Origin: Kalmusia sp. IMI 367209
Lineage: Eukaryota; Ascomycota; Dothideomycetes; Pleosporales; Didymosphaeriaceae
Assembly: GCA_027946365.1 (NCBI GenBank)
Contig: JAPEUQ010000003.1
Span: forward strand, 2,914,001 to 2,978,000
Direction of reading: 5' to 3'
DNA length: 64,000 nucleotides
Shown here: piece by piece, positions 33,534-45,033 of the stretch
Layout of the letters: each line of letters opens with the position of its first letter
How positions within the stretch are numbered: position 1 is the first letter of the stretch
Program-made: the position numbers and the translations under genes
The notes under the pieces: generated by a model
Told to the model about the DNA's origin: nothing
The model's input: only the letters and a program-made list of their open reading frames with translations
Databases searched by the model: none

Positions 33534-36500
33534 CTACTCCTCGTCTGACTCTTCTTCCGCAGTCTGTTGCGTGCATTAGCGCATGTTTTTGATAAGGGAA
33601 ACTGCGAAGAGTTTAACTTACGTTGTCGTGGAAATTTGTGCCATGCGTCGTTGCCTGGATGTATCCCTTCCTTATCACAAAATCGCCAAAATGCTCCCCT
33701 TGGTTCCTCTCCACAGCGTATTGCTTGATCATGGGCTTCAGAATGTCCAATATCTCATCTTCCTTGATTGAACTTCTATATAACTTGTTCAACCGTTGAC
33801 CGTGGTATCCACCTCCAAGGTACATGTTGTACGCGCCATATGCCTTGCCCACGAAGGCCACTTCGGCGAGCCATGGTCGTGCACAACCGTTGGGACAACC
33901 AGTCATACGCATGACTATAGAGTCCTGTCGCAGTCCGGCTTCCTCAAGAGTGCCTTCCAATTTGGAGATGAGCTCAGGGAGGTAGCGTTCTGACTCTGCC
34001 ATTGCGAGACCGCAAGTAGGGAACGCAACACAGGCCGAGCTGCTGAGCCTCATGCCAGAGAAGTTCGTGTTGTCAAGCTTGTACTTTTTCAAAAGCGCTT
34101 TCATGCTGTCGAGATCCTCATCTTTGACGTTAGACAGAATAAGATGTTGATTACCAGTAAGTCTGAACTCGCCGTTGTGTGCCTTCGCAACTTCAACAAG
34201 ACCAGATTTCATTGGGAAATCGGGTGTGTCCTCGATACGTCCGTTCTCGATGAAGAACGTGAAGTGGTTCAGACCGTGCTCGTCCTTCTGCCAGCCGAAG
34301 GTGTCAATGTTGGAGTCAAACTTGAAAGCCTTGGGGTCAGCGAATTTCTCGCCCCAAAGCTCTTCAACCTTGCCGCGGAAAACGTCGACGCCCATGTCGT
34401 CGATAGTGTACTTTAGACGAGCATGCTTGCGGTTCTTACGGTCGCCGTTGTCACGCTGCACGAGCATGATCTTCTCACAAACAATGTGAACAGAGTCAAC
34501 CGCAACATAGCCGAGCATACTACCGGTTCGGGGATAAGTCTTCTTGTTGTTGTGCGTCACACCCATGCCACCGCCAGCGAGAACATTGAAACCTTCAAGG
34601 TTACCGTTCGCACCCTTGATAGCAATGAGACCGATGTCGTGAGCGTAGACGTCAGTATCGTTGTGTGGAGGGATTGCGATAGTAATCTTGAACTTTCGGG
34701 GTAGATACACAGGACCGTAAAGTGGCTCATGGTCCTGAACAGCTTCGCCAGCAACCTTGCGCTTCTGCTTCGTCTCGTCATCCTCGAGCCAAATTTCATG
34801 GTAGGCGGTGGTGGACGGGAGGAGGTGGTCGCTAATCCTCTGAGAAATGGCGTGGACTTGGGAGTGGTAAGACGAGTGTTCGGGTAGAGACGAGCACATG
34901 ACGTTGCGATTTACATCACCGCAAGCCGCAATGGTGGTCATTAGAGCCTTGTTGATGGCTTGCATGGCGGGTTTGAGCTTGCCCTTGACAACGCCATGGA
35001 ACTGAAACGTCTGGCGAGTGGTGAGCTTCATAGTCTCATTGCCGAGCTTGGTACTGATTTCGTCCATCTGGATCCACTGCTTGGGCGTGGCAACGCCACC
35101 TGCAAGTCTGCATCGGATCATGAAGGAGTAGGCTGGCTCAAGACCTTGCGCCTTACGCTCATCGCGTAGGTCTCGATCATCCTGCATGTACGTGCCGTGG
35201 AACTTGGTAAGCTGCTGATCAGCTGCTGAAATGGCGGCGGTAGAAGTATCGTTGAGACCCTCTTCGATGGTTCCACGAAGGTAATTGGAGGCAGACTTTA
35301 TGTCTTCGTTGGTAAGTGGTGGCGGCTCGTCCGGAAGCCCTTCAACGTTGTCGACACCGAGAGCTTGCCACAGCTTGGATTCCCACTCGGCGTAGCCGGT
35401 CTGGTAGGCGTCAGGGTCCTGGTCGTCTCCAAGACCGCAATCCGTCAAAGGCTTGCCACCCAAAGTGAGCAATCGAGCGTGCAGATCCTTTCCAGGCTTG
35501 TTGTAGTAAATCTTGTCTTCCTTTCGGGGCCAGTAATGACTGTCACCGAGAGCAAACACGGCGAAGTTGACGGTGGCTAGATCCAAGTCCGTAGAATCCT
35601 TGACAGTCTCCCAGAATGTTCTACCATTTTGGGGGAACTCACCCTGACCGGCGGTACTGGAGATGAGGACAACGTTCTGCTCCCCTGAGAGATCCTCGAG
35701 AGGATAATCATCCATTGCCATGCAGATGGTCTTGAGACCTCGTGCTTTTCCTCTTCTGGCGAGTCGCTTCGCAAGGTTTTCTGCGTTGCCGTTGTCGGAA
35801 GCGAAGAGAACAGTCATTGGGTCACCGGCAAGGCCCTCGAGAAGCTTGCTGTAAGCATCCTTGGCCTTCCTCTTCTGGAGCTGTCGTACCTCAGTTCCGT
35901 AGGAACCAGAAAGGTTGGCAGAAAACTCGGGATGTCTCTTCATGAGCTGTGACAGATAATTGTCACGCTCTAGGAACTCTTCCAACTCCTTCTTGATGCG
36001 CTCTGAGTCGAGCTGGAAGTTCGGCTCGCCCTTCTCATCGCCCCGCGGATCCCATCTGTACAGTGGCCAGTAGCCCACATCGACTGCCTTCTTGGTTTCT
36101 TGAAGGACAGTGAGAGGAGAGTCCGTCTCTTTCTCAAAGGGGAGATAGGCAAGAACAACAGAGGGGCCGTCGAATTTATCGGCCTCGATCATGGCCTCCA
36201 AAACCTGCGTGTAGGAACTGTATGCTGCAACCGACGCAACGTAGGCATTCCCGAAGTTCATGGCGTAGAGCCCGATGTCCTTCTTTCGCCTTGCGGCGTC
36301 AGCTGCAGCTCGCTCTGAGTACGGAGTAGAGTCCACAATCAGCATGTTGATGTTCTCGCCCGAAGCAAGGACATGGTGGACACCAGAGTTTCCAAGATCG
36401 TATGCCCAAGCATCTGAGCCAATCAACCAAGGCGACTCTCGATAGAACAATTTCTTGTTAGACAAAAGTTGGCTGGCCGCAGGGGAACCATCGTTGCTGA

Positions 36501-38361
36501 GGCGTGCAATGACTTCGGTTGCAAGCGCGTTCGCTTTAGTGCTGTCTTCCGCATCTAACGCCCACTTCGCTAACCACTCTAGGGGTGCCTTCGTGATGAA
36601 GTCGTTGCTCTTGGATGCTGCGCGAACCTCGTTGATGAAGCGTTGACGGTGTTCCTTGCGAGCAATGAGGGATCCGAAGCCGTACTCTGGGCTAGACGTG
36701 ATTTGGTTCGAGACACCAGCGTGTTGCGAGCCCAGCTGGTTCGCGACGAGGAGCTTCTCTCCGAAGACCTGATCCAAGATCTTCATGTAGGCGTTTTCCA
36801 GGCTAGGCTGCTCAGCTATGAACTCTTTCTGGGTTGGGCCATCGAGGTTACCAATTTGGAGGTTTTGAACAGGTTTCTCGCTCATGAGGTTCTGGAAGAT
36901 GCCGCGCATCGCCTGCTGTACAGTGTCTTTGTTGATGTATCCCAGTTGGTAACCGACCACGAGGGGCGAATTTGCACCGGTGGATTTCAAAGACATCAAG
37001 ACATCCAAGAGGAGGGGTCCCCACCGGGTGGTTTGTCGACGGACTTGCTCCAAGACAGCTATGCGCTTGATGGACTTGGGAAGCAACGGGGCGAGAGAGG
37101 CACCCAGCCACGGTCGATACAACCTGAAGGAGATGAGTCCCGTGTTGGCATAATCGACGGACTCATCGACGGTATCAATCTCGGTGGCGAAGACGGCTAC
37201 GTCTGCGCCAAAGAGGAAGATGGCTGCCTCTGCATTGGCAGGGCCAGTGTAGGTGAAAGCATCGTAGGACCGGCCGGTTGCTTCTTTGATGTCGGCCCAG
37301 ATCTGAGAGGCGAAACGGTAGATGTCCTCTGAAGAGACAGGCTTCGACGCTAGAGATTCGACTGTTGTCGCCGATGATGCAGAGAGGCCGCTCGCGGTGC
37401 TCGATTCACGCCGTGATGAGCCGGAGGATGAATCTGCCCTTGCGCTGTCTCTTTCGGACACTGGGAGCGATCGGCCGTTCTCCGCCGAACTTGCAGAAGC
37501 CAGCGGCACGGCAGTGGCGGTGGGCGCCTGGCTGCGCGCGAACGAGATGGTGGCGCTCCTGCCATCGTCTGCATAGAGGGTAGTCTCGTCAGATTTGGCG
37601 TCCTGGTGTGCAGCAGCACCATGGCCCTGGAGGATGCGTTGAACCACTTCCTTGTCTTCTTCTTGGATCTCCTTGTTGGCAAACGCGGTGGAGCCTGAGC
37701 AGAAGAAGTGGATGACACCTTTGCCTGACCTGATGGCCAGGGCATGGGCAGTCAAGGCAATGTCCTGCGTCTGCTGCAGCGTCTCGGAATGCAGGAATGT
37801 GAAGCCGCACTGGCGGATGGAGGTGATGTCCGAGTAGTCGGGGTATGCTTGGGGCTGGACCGATACGTGGATGACGACGGGGTACTGTGCGAGCTTGTAG
37901 AGGTGGGGGATCGACTTGACGAGGATAGACGAGGAAGTAGCAACCGAGGTGAGCTTGCCGGCGCGGAGGGGCGTGAAGCAGGAGAGCAGCGGATCCGCAT
38001 GCTCCTGCACCGCAACAATCTATAACAATTTCAGCCAGCGTTCTCGGGTTCCAGACTTCCAGACTTCCAGACTTGACGCGTACCTCTACTTGCTGCTTGG
38101 CGACGATGCTCTGCGCCTTGTCTGCTTGGAGCTTGCGCAGATGGTCAGAGAACTCGGAAGGAGTGGCCAGCGAGGGCTGGACCGAGACAATCACATCGCT
38201 GGCAAGATGGGCGATGCGCGCCACTGGAGAATTCACACGATCAGCAATTGCGCTCCGAAAGCCGCGTCTTGACGGGCGACGAGGGTGGAATCCGGGGTAG
38301 TGGGGGTTGCCGCTGGGCGCGGGGACGTACCAGCCTCTCCAGCAGTCTTGATTGCACCCAT
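33534..38361 (-). CDS. MET5: Assimilatory sulfite reductase (NADPH), beta/hemoprotein subunit
   Basis: Minus-strand exons 38361-38331, 38223-38084, 38019-33622 and 33563-33534; 1532 residues (yeast Met5/Ecm17 about 1440). The enzyme reduces sulfite to sulfide for Cys/Met synthesis with the flavoprotein alpha subunit. Order: pyruvate:ferredoxin-oxidoreductase-like N-terminal region, a flavodoxin-like domain from about residue 790 (MTVLFASDNGNAENLAKRLA, SSTAGQGEFPQNG), then the siroheme/[4Fe-4S] domains with LTTRQTFQFHGV, SSSACVAFPTCGLAMAE (about 1380) and TGCPNGCAR (about 1430). Introns are 107, 64 and 58 nt; the first two joins give GEAVARIAHLASDV and QQVEIVAVQEHADPLL. The last exon adds only TAEEESDEE. 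It is divergent from FAD1. Confidence 0.95.
38051..38074 (+). repeat. Three exact 8-bp tandem copies inside MET5 intron 2
   Basis: CCAGACTT occurs three times head to tail, within the 64-nt intron (38083-38020). Too short to be more than a local slippage repeat. Confidence 0.85.
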
Positions 38362-39088
38362 AGCGTCGAGCAGTGGCTATGAGGAGGAGTGGAGGACTCG
38401 AAGTCCAGGGCGATGCGTAGAAATAGGCGCAATCGGCATGCCAGACGAGCGGCAGCGGCAACTATGTCGTCTACTTTTTTCGCTGGCCCGCCGAATGGGC
38501 TTAGGGCCAGCCTGAGCACGCAATTGCTCCACGCTCCGAGATACAACCGGGCCTGCTGCGCCAGTGAAGCGCCGCCATTTTGTCAGGCGACGACATCGCT
38601 CCCCCCACCGGGGAGGGGTGGGAAGTGTTTACTCACGGCGAGAGTCATGCCGACGGGATGCATCGACGGGTGGGCGACGGCGACGGCGGCGATGGAGGAC
38701 GAGGACGAGGGGCAGGCAGTGGTGGACATGTGTATGCAAGTGCACACACATCGCTGTGTGTATGCGCATGCACGAATCACCAGCCAGGCTGCTGCGCGCG
38801 CCCCTCCGCGAAGAGGCCTAGGAGGCCCAGGTGCCTGAGCGTGCCCCGCCAACCTTCCTCCCGTGAGCTGTGTGCCCGCCGAGGCTCCGATGGTCACCGA
38901 CCGCTTCCGCCGTGCGGCTCACCGTTACCCTGCATGATCGATGCTGCTGTGAATGCTGCGAGTGCGCTGCCAATGCTTGCTACGATCCCGCCTCACTCCT
39001 CGCCGCCGCCGCCGCCGCCACCTCGTCCCCTGCCCGCCGTCGCCTCTGCGTCTCATGTCGAGCGTGCTGCCGCCGCTGCTGCTGCGCA
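38362..39088. promoter_or_regulatory. Divergent promoter region, MET5/FAD1
   Basis: 727 bp between the MET5 and FAD1 starts. GC-rich, with an alternating purine/pyrimidine TG/CA-rich patch at about 38728-38775 and a GCC-repeat run near 39000-39017. I see no convincing palindromic Cys3/MetR-type site. Confidence 0.45.
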
Positions 39089-40081
39089 ATGACGGCTGGA
39101 GACTCCTCAGCCCGCGACGTTGAAGTGCCCGCCTCGCCTCTGGTCCCGGACGCTCACGACGCCCGCCATGCCCCGCCGCCGCCCTTCCCGGACCTGTGTG
39201 CCCGCATCCACGATCGCGTCGCTGCCTTCCTCGACGAGGAGCACGCTTCGGAGCGGTTGAGAAGCCTGCAGGCCCAGACGCGCCTGTCGCTGGAAGTCAT
39301 ATCCGAGGCTTTGGACAAGTACCAGTACGGCCGCGCAGCCGTCTCGGGTTTCAACGCGCATCATGGCTAACACGCACCGAACAGGCTGTCGGAGCTCTCC
39401 CTCGCCTACAATGGCGGCAAGGACTGCCTCGTCCTCTTGATCCTCTACCTCTGCGCCCTGCACAAGAAGGGCCTGACCCCCGCCGACCCCAATGCCCACC
39501 CCGATACCGCAATCAAGTGCGTCTACATCCAGGCCGCCCACCCGTTCCAAGAAGTCGAGCACTTTGTAGACGTCAGCGTGAAGACGTACTCGCTGGCCCT
39601 GCTGGAGTACGCAAAGCCCATGAAGGCCGCCTTCGCAGACTACCTACGCGACACTCCCTCGGTCAAGGCCATATTTGTGGGCACGCGACGGACAGACCCC
39701 CATGGCGAGCATTTGAAGCATTTCGACCCCACAGACTCCGGTTGGCCGGCTTTCATGCGCATACACCCCGTTATAGACTGGCACTATGTAGATATATGGA
39801 CGGCAAGTACCCGCACATGTCCAGACACGGCTGCTCGCTGACCACGCGCGCAGTTCATTCGTCACCTAAACATTCCTTACTGCAAGTTGTACGACCGCGG
39901 CTACACCTCGCTAGGTGGCACCGATGACACGCACCCCAATCCCGCGCTCGCGAAGGCACCCTCAAAGCAAGCTTCAAACGGTAACGTCGCGGTCACGACG
40001 AATGGGACTTCAACGCCCAAGTTTCGGCCGGCTTACGAGCTTGTGGATGATTACGAAGAACGACTTGGCAGAGATCGATAG
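39089..40081 (+). CDS. FAD1: FAD synthetase (FMN adenylyltransferase), PAPS-reductase-like fold
   Basis: Exons 39089-39324, 39385-39802 and 39854-40081; 293 residues (yeast Fad1 about 306). It adenylates FMN to FAD in the cytosol. The PP-loop-like SLAYNGGKDCLVLL follows the first intron (60 nt; GTACGG donor, GGCTAAC branch site), whose removal gives DKYQLSELSLAYNGG. Also visible are IKCVYIQAAHPFQEVEHFV, AIFVGTRRTDPHGEHLKHFDPTDSGWP, RIHPVIDWHYVDIW and IPYCKLYDRGYTSLGGTDDTHPNPAL, all family blocks. The second intron (39803-39853, 51 nt) uses a GC donor (GCAAGT) with a CTGAC branch site. It is the only choice I found that keeps phase 0 and joins DIWTFIRHLNIPYC. Confidence 0.93.
39803..39853 (+). 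other. GC-AG intron in FAD1
   Basis: GCAAGT donor, CGCTGACC branch site, GCGCAG acceptor, 51 nt. The nearby GT (39807) would put the next exon out of frame. Confidence 0.8.
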
Positions 40082-40186
40082 ATAGCAGCAGATCCATATC
40101 GCAATGTAGACATTCGAGACAGCTTCGATCTACACCGTCTCTTGCATTATAGATACTTGATCCAATTGGAATACAATGATGAAGCT

Positions 40187-42640
40187 CTATATCCCCACGA
40201 CAGCGGCCTTCTCCTTCGCATCCTCTATAGCGTCCTCTTTATCCTCCTTATCCTGCTTACCCTTCGGACCTTTTCCTTTTCTCCAGACCCGGACATCCCT
40301 CGGATCAAACCCACCGTTGCCCCAAAGCGCCCATGCCGGCGTCTCATCACCCACATAATCCTCTGGTCTCCACCCCACCACTTTGCCCTCTTCATCCGTC
40401 CTAGTGCCCTCCACCAAACCCTCGTTGAGTTCGTAGAAGCGCTCAAAGTCGATCCTGGTAGCCCACTGCCCATTGCGCTGAAACCGCGTCGAGTCAGCAA
40501 GCAGAACGCAACACGAGTGAGCGTGCTCGGCTGCAATCCCATACGAGAGATTTCTCGATGCTAATTCCTCGGCCAGAGCGGAGACAAACGCGGCGACTTC
40601 CTCGTAGAAGGGCACATTCTGCATGGTGAGGCCCGCACTTCCAGCTGCGCTTGTTCCACAGTACGTCACACCTTTGACTTCGACAAAGCCGGGAAGCGCG
40701 CGCTCAACCAGGTCCGCATATCCTCGCACCTCCTCGGCCATGTTGAATCCTTTGACCAGCGTCAGCCTGAAGACGGTGCGTTGCTCGAATCGCCTCTTCT
40801 TGAGGATATCCAGGCACGCGCAGAACCTCTCCCAGTAGTCCCTGTGGAGCGGACGATCAATCTTGCGCAGCGACTCCTTATTTGACGCATCAATGGAGAC
40901 GTAGAGCTGTGTCACAGGGATGAGCGACGCGAGTTGTGCGGGGTGCTGCGCGTTGCAGACGAGGAAAGTAGAGATGCGGTTTTGGTGCATGATGGAGAGG
41001 AGCTTGTTGATGTGTGGGTAGAAGATGGGTTCGCCGACCAAAGACAGGGCACAGTGTCTGATGCGCATGGCTTCGGCGAAGCGTTCGGCTCGCACACCAG
41101 GAACGCCCTTCATCATCTTGATCTTCTTGTAGTGTGCCGTCGTGATGCCGTCGTAGATGACTTCGGGGGCATCGGTGATCCAGCGCCAGGTCGTGCCTAC
41201 CGGGTTGGTACCGTGGCGCCAGCAGAAGACACATTTGTTCGAGCAAGAGAGGGATGGGGTAGCTTCCATGCATAGGTGAGACTGGATGCCGTAGAACGAG
41301 TACTTGTAACAAGAGCCGCGGCCTCGGAGGGCAGACTTGGTCCAACGGCAGATCTTGACTCCGGAATGGGAGCCGATGATGCTGTAGCCTTGCTTCGTGA
41401 GAGCGGCGTATGTAGGAGAAGTCACAGGGACCATCTCTTTAGGGGCAGAGGTGGGCTTGGAAGTTTTAACTTTGTAGGTAGTGAAGTCGACCGGGATTGG
41501 GTTGGAAGAGTCGACCATGGAGCCAAGGTCTTCGACATCGTCTACTCGAGCCGCTTTCCGGGGTCTCGGTGTGTTGCCCTCGCTGTCGCTGTCTTCGGCA
41601 ACATCGGCATCTTCTTCGTCGCTTTCAGCTGGGTCGCCACTACCAGGGACACCTTCTCCCAGGCCCCTCCCTTCAGCAAGCTCCACAAGCGCTTCTTGAA
41701 CCCCAGCGCGCCATTCTGCTAACCGCGCATCTGCATTCCCCTTCACATCTCCCATCCCTAGCGGATATGCTCTCTTTCTTCCGGTCAATCTCGCCATCCA
41801 CCTATCCACCTCTCTCGATTGGCTACAGAATCCCTCCTCTTCGGTAGGCCAACCCTCGCCATCTCCAAATCCAAACACCGAATATCCCAGCAGTCCGCTA
41901 AGCGGCGCAGTATCGATTCTGAAGTCATTGTGCGTTTCTTGTAGGTTCTCGAGGAAGTTGTCCAGGACGGTATCGATGTTGTATGTGGGGAGAAGGAGGA
42001 GATAGAAGGACTTGACGTTAGGATCGGCCTTGGGCGGGCTGAGGAAGTAGTCGTCGTATTCGATGTAGGAAAGATCGTGCACCTGTGGTTCTAACAACGA
42101 TGCGGACTGGTCGCATCCGACGGTCCACTCGGTGAAAATTTTTGCGAATTGCGTAGCATAGCGCTCGGTAGTGCCAGAGAGGGATTGAAAGAAGATGTGC
42201 GGTTGTATCTTATCGATCCGATGGTCAAAATTCGAGGTCAGTAGTGTGCGCTCTTTGGGGACTTTCTTGCCCTTGACGGTCTTGGGTCCTTTCCTCGTCT
42301 TCGTAACTGGTGCAGCGAGCACTACAGTGTCTTCTGCATGATTGTCCAAATTCTGCGCCGGCGTCACGACCGTTGTATTTTCTGGCAACCACTCAGGTTT
42401 CAATTCGATCTCCTTCTCAATCGGCGATGAGGGCGCTGGCGATACTGAAATTCTCGGTCGTCTGCTCCGAAGGTATATTGTGAGATGTATGATAATGGCA
42501 AGTGACACGGCCGACAAGAGCAGTGGCACGCGGTGGTTGTGCCATACGAGCAGTAACTCTGTCAAAAGGTCAGCACTGGTGTTGTTCGAATTTGAAGAGC
42601 TCCCACCATTCGGCAGCACCAGAATGTTGTCGAGCGACAT
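40187..42640 (-). CDS. TYW1: tRNA 4-demethylwyosine synthase TYW1
   Basis: Single exon, 817 residues from ATG 42640. The enzyme condenses pyruvate with N1-methylguanosine-37 of tRNA-Phe, the second step of wybutosine synthesis. An N-terminal TM anchor (PLLLSAVSLAIIIHLTIYL, about residues 35-55) suggests ER association, as in other fungal TYW1. Then a flavodoxin-like FMN domain (IFFQSLSGTTERYATQFAK, GYSVFGFGDGEGWP), an acidic linker, and the radical-SAM core with CSNKCVFCWRH (CxxxCxxC, around residue 470), MKGVPGVRAERFAEAM, LSLVGEPIFYPHIN and YVSIDASNKESLRKIDRPLH. The TYW1-type C-terminal block GIAAEHAHSCCVLLAD is present. The tail is Lys/Asp-rich. It converges with FAD1, 106 bp away. Confidence 0.95.
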   Translation of the reverse strand: MSLDNILVLPNGGSSSNSNNTSADLLTELLLVWHNHRVPLLLSAVSLAIIIHLTIYLRSRRPRISVSPAPSSPIEKEIELKPEWLPENTTVVTPAQNLDNHAEDTVVLAAPVTKTRKGPKTVKGKKVPKERTLLTSNFDHRIDKIQPHIFFQSLSGTTERYATQFAKIFTEWTVGCDQSASLLEPQVHDLSYIEYDDYFLSPPKADPNVKSFYLLLLPTYNIDTVLDNFLENLQETHNDFRIDTAPLSGLLGYSVFGFGDGEGWPTEEEGFCSQSREVDRWMARLTGRKRAYPLGMGDVKGNADARLAEWRAGVQEALVELAEGRGLGEGVPGSGDPAESDEEDADVAEDSDSEGNTPRPRKAARVDDVEDLGSMVDSSNPIPVDFTTYKVKTSKPTSAPKEMVPVTSPTYAALTKQGYSIIGSHSGVKICRWTKSALRGRGSCYKYSFYGIQSHLCMEATPSLSCSNKCVFCWRHGTNPVGTTWRWITDAPEVIYDGITTAHYKKIKMMKGVPGVRAERFAEAMRIRHCALSLVGEPIFYPHINKLLSIMHQNRISTFLVCNAQHPAQLASLIPVTQLYVSIDASNKESLRKIDRPLHRDYWERFCACLDILKKRRFEQRTVFRLTLVKGFNMAEEVRGYADLVERALPGFVEVKGVTYCGTSAAGSAGLTMQNVPFYEEVAAFVSALAEELASRNLSYGIAAEHAHSCCVLLADSTRFQRNGQWATRIDFERFYELNEGLVEGTRTDEEGKVVGWRPEDYVGDETPAWALWGNGGFDPRDVRVWRKGKGPKGKQDKEDKEDAIEDAKEKAAVVGI

Positions 42641-43747
42641 TTATGCGGCTGTGTAGCGGATGCGCAATGCCTGAATGGCCATGAACACGGTCAACTTTTA
42701 CAAAGTGGTGGGGTTTGGTGGCGGGGCACGCCAAGAAAAGAGTCCAATCAGAGGACGAAATACCTTCACTCCCACTGGTCTACGACTTTTGAAACTTATT
42801 CTCCCATACGAGAGCAATCATGCCTTCCTCCATCATTGTCGGCCAAAGTCCTATCATCAAGCGACCCTATCATGAAGAAGCTCGTTCTAGCATTCGACTG
42901 TTTCGAACAATTCGATGCCTGACAAACACTACGTACTAAAATACTAACAAACTCTCTCATGCAGAGCAATGCGGGCACCTGACGGCCAGCCACCAGAAGC
43001 ACACTCAGCGTCGATTGCTTAAGGCCGGTTCAAGTTTTAATTACACGTCTCTCAATAGCTTAAGAAGAAGGAATTGCCGCACAAATGCAACTTGACCGTC
43101 TCCCCCTTGCTCCTCGCTAGTTTCGCACGGCGTCTTTCTTCATATTCTTTGCATCCAGTCGAGTTTTTTCGATCACACCCCTCTTGTAAGCGACGTGCCA
43201 GGGGACAGGAACACCTTCCGTGTGGTGGACGAGGAGGAAAATGCCTCATCGCTCCGGTCCTGGCCAAGGTAGCACGTGCGATAGTCTTCCTTCCAACCTC
43301 GCAACGTGGTTTCACAAAATAACATTACTCCTCTTTCCTCCCCAGACTGTCCCCTACGAAAGCGGTTTACCCAGCTTGGCCGTTTCTAGTACGTAACATG
43401 AGCGATATATGTACGTGCCGCCGACATTGCACCTTGCGAAGGGCTCACGTCGCTTGGCTTGGCTTGCAATGTCGTTCATTAGAGGCTGTGTATCATTGCG
43501 ACATTATGCGAGTTTGGCGGTGTATATGTCGATCGACATGTCGTCGAGCCGGCATCATCGAAGAAATCACTCAAGAGATTTCACCATAAATGGAGAACGC
43601 TCTTCTTTGAATAGCCTTGGATCGTTCTGTTTACAATCGTGATCATTGCTTGTGCTGCTCTTGAATCCTTGCTAGGCATCTCTATCCTCCTTTAGAACCA
43701 GTCCGACGATCTCCAGTGAAGCAACTCGGACACCCCCTGTCAATTCA
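42641..43747. other. Divergent intergenic region, TYW1/kinase
   Basis: About 1.1 kb with no gene seen; presumed promoters of TYW1 (minus) and the HRN kinase (plus). Confidence 0.5.
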
Positions 43748-45033
43748 ATGCAGAACAAGACCCCCAGTCGAATCAAACACTTTATAAACGGCACTCATGA
43801 GCATTGTCTCGCCAGCATCGTGCCCCTGCACAACAATAACAGCACGATCACACGCTTCATTCACCGGGTAAAGAATGGCGATCAGGCTGTGCCCTCGGAT
43901 GAAGTACCGCTCGTGATCGACCACGGTATCTTCGACTACAAAGCATCCACCTCTGACAGCTCCGCCACGCTCAAATCGAAATATGGTCGTTACAAAGAAG
44001 TCCTAGGATGGGGTTCATCTTCCACAGTGAAGATGACGTACAAGCCCAACCCCCACATTGGACAGAAAGGCCGTCCTTACGCTGTGAAAGTCTTTCGCCA
44101 GCATGACAAAGAGTCCGAGAGTGCGTACCACAAGCGCGCCTCTGCCGAGTTCTGCATTGCAACCACACTGCAGCATAAGAACGTAGTCCACACATTGGAT
44201 CTTTTGAACGACAATCATGGCCACATGTGTCAAGTTATGGAGTTCTGTGCCGGCGGTGACCTTTGTGCGCTTATTCTATCCGTTGGGAAGCTCGAGGAAA
44301 CAGAAGCGGATTGCTTATACAAGCAATTAATGCGCGGCATCACGCATTGCCACAACGCCGGCGTTGCACATCGTAACTTGAAACCTGAGAACATCCTACT
44401 AACAACGGCCGGATGCTTAAAGATATCTGATTTCGGAATGGCCGAATGCGTGCAATATGCTTGGGAAGAGACATGTCATCGTTCCACAGGACTACAAGGA
44501 AGCCAGCCGTATATGGCACCCGAAGTATGTACGTAAGGCTCCCGGGTGCACAGTGTATGTTTCTTGAGTGAGAGAGAAAGTCTTCTTTTTGCTTGATCAA
44601 GACAAACAGTAACTGTCTCCACTTTTCCTCGCTCACACTGACTTTATACTGGTTACTCAGATACCACCGAGAACTTCGATGCAAAGGCTATCGATATATG
44701 GAGTACGGGTGTGATATACGTAGCTATGCGGACTAGGAGGCTAGTATGGAACAAGGCTTCGGGAGAAGATAATCATTTCCATAAATTTGTGATGAGCTGC
44801 GGATCTGCCGAAGGGTTCCGCCCCATTGAGCTTTTTGAAGGTGTAAGTTGTTCTTGCTCTTTACAAATCGTAACACGTACTCATGACATTCTTGTCATCA
44901 GATACATCGACGACAGTTGCTATACGCAACATTGCGACTGAATCCCCAGAAGAGGATGACTGGTCCGCAGGTTCTCGATTCGCAATGGCTTGTTGAGATC
45001 ATGGTCTGTAAAGCTGGCAACCATGGCTACTAA
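43748..45033 (+). CDS. HAL4/SAT4-like Ser/Thr kinase with HRD replaced by HRN (probable pseudokinase)
   Basis: Exons 43748-44528, 44661-44842 and 44902-45033; 364 residues. The kinase fold is complete: glycine-loop GWGSSSTVKM, ATP-binding Lys in YAVKVF (K114), hinge VMEFCAGGDL, catalytic loop HRNLKPEN (208-215), DFG at 228-230, APE in GSQPYMAPEVY, then IDIWSTGVIYVAMRTRRLVW and C-lobe RLNPQKRMTGPQVLDSQW. The sequence around the activation segment fits the fungal HAL/NPR1 group that controls ion and nutrient transporters. The catalytic Asp is Asn (AAC at 44375-44377), which normally abolishes phosphotransfer. Introns are 132 and 59 nt; the first join gives APEVYTTENFDAKAIDIW. All other key residues are intact, so this looks like a retained pseudokinase or a recent lesion. 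Confidence 0.82.

Noticed and set aside
36643..37332. 229-codon ORF antisense to MET5
   Set aside because: Lies wholly inside a well-supported conserved exon; long antisense shadows are common in such coding sequence.
37589..38461. 290-codon minus-strand ORF at the MET5 5' end
   Set aside because: It is partly the true exon 2 of MET5 read through into introns and other frames; the splice model explains it better.
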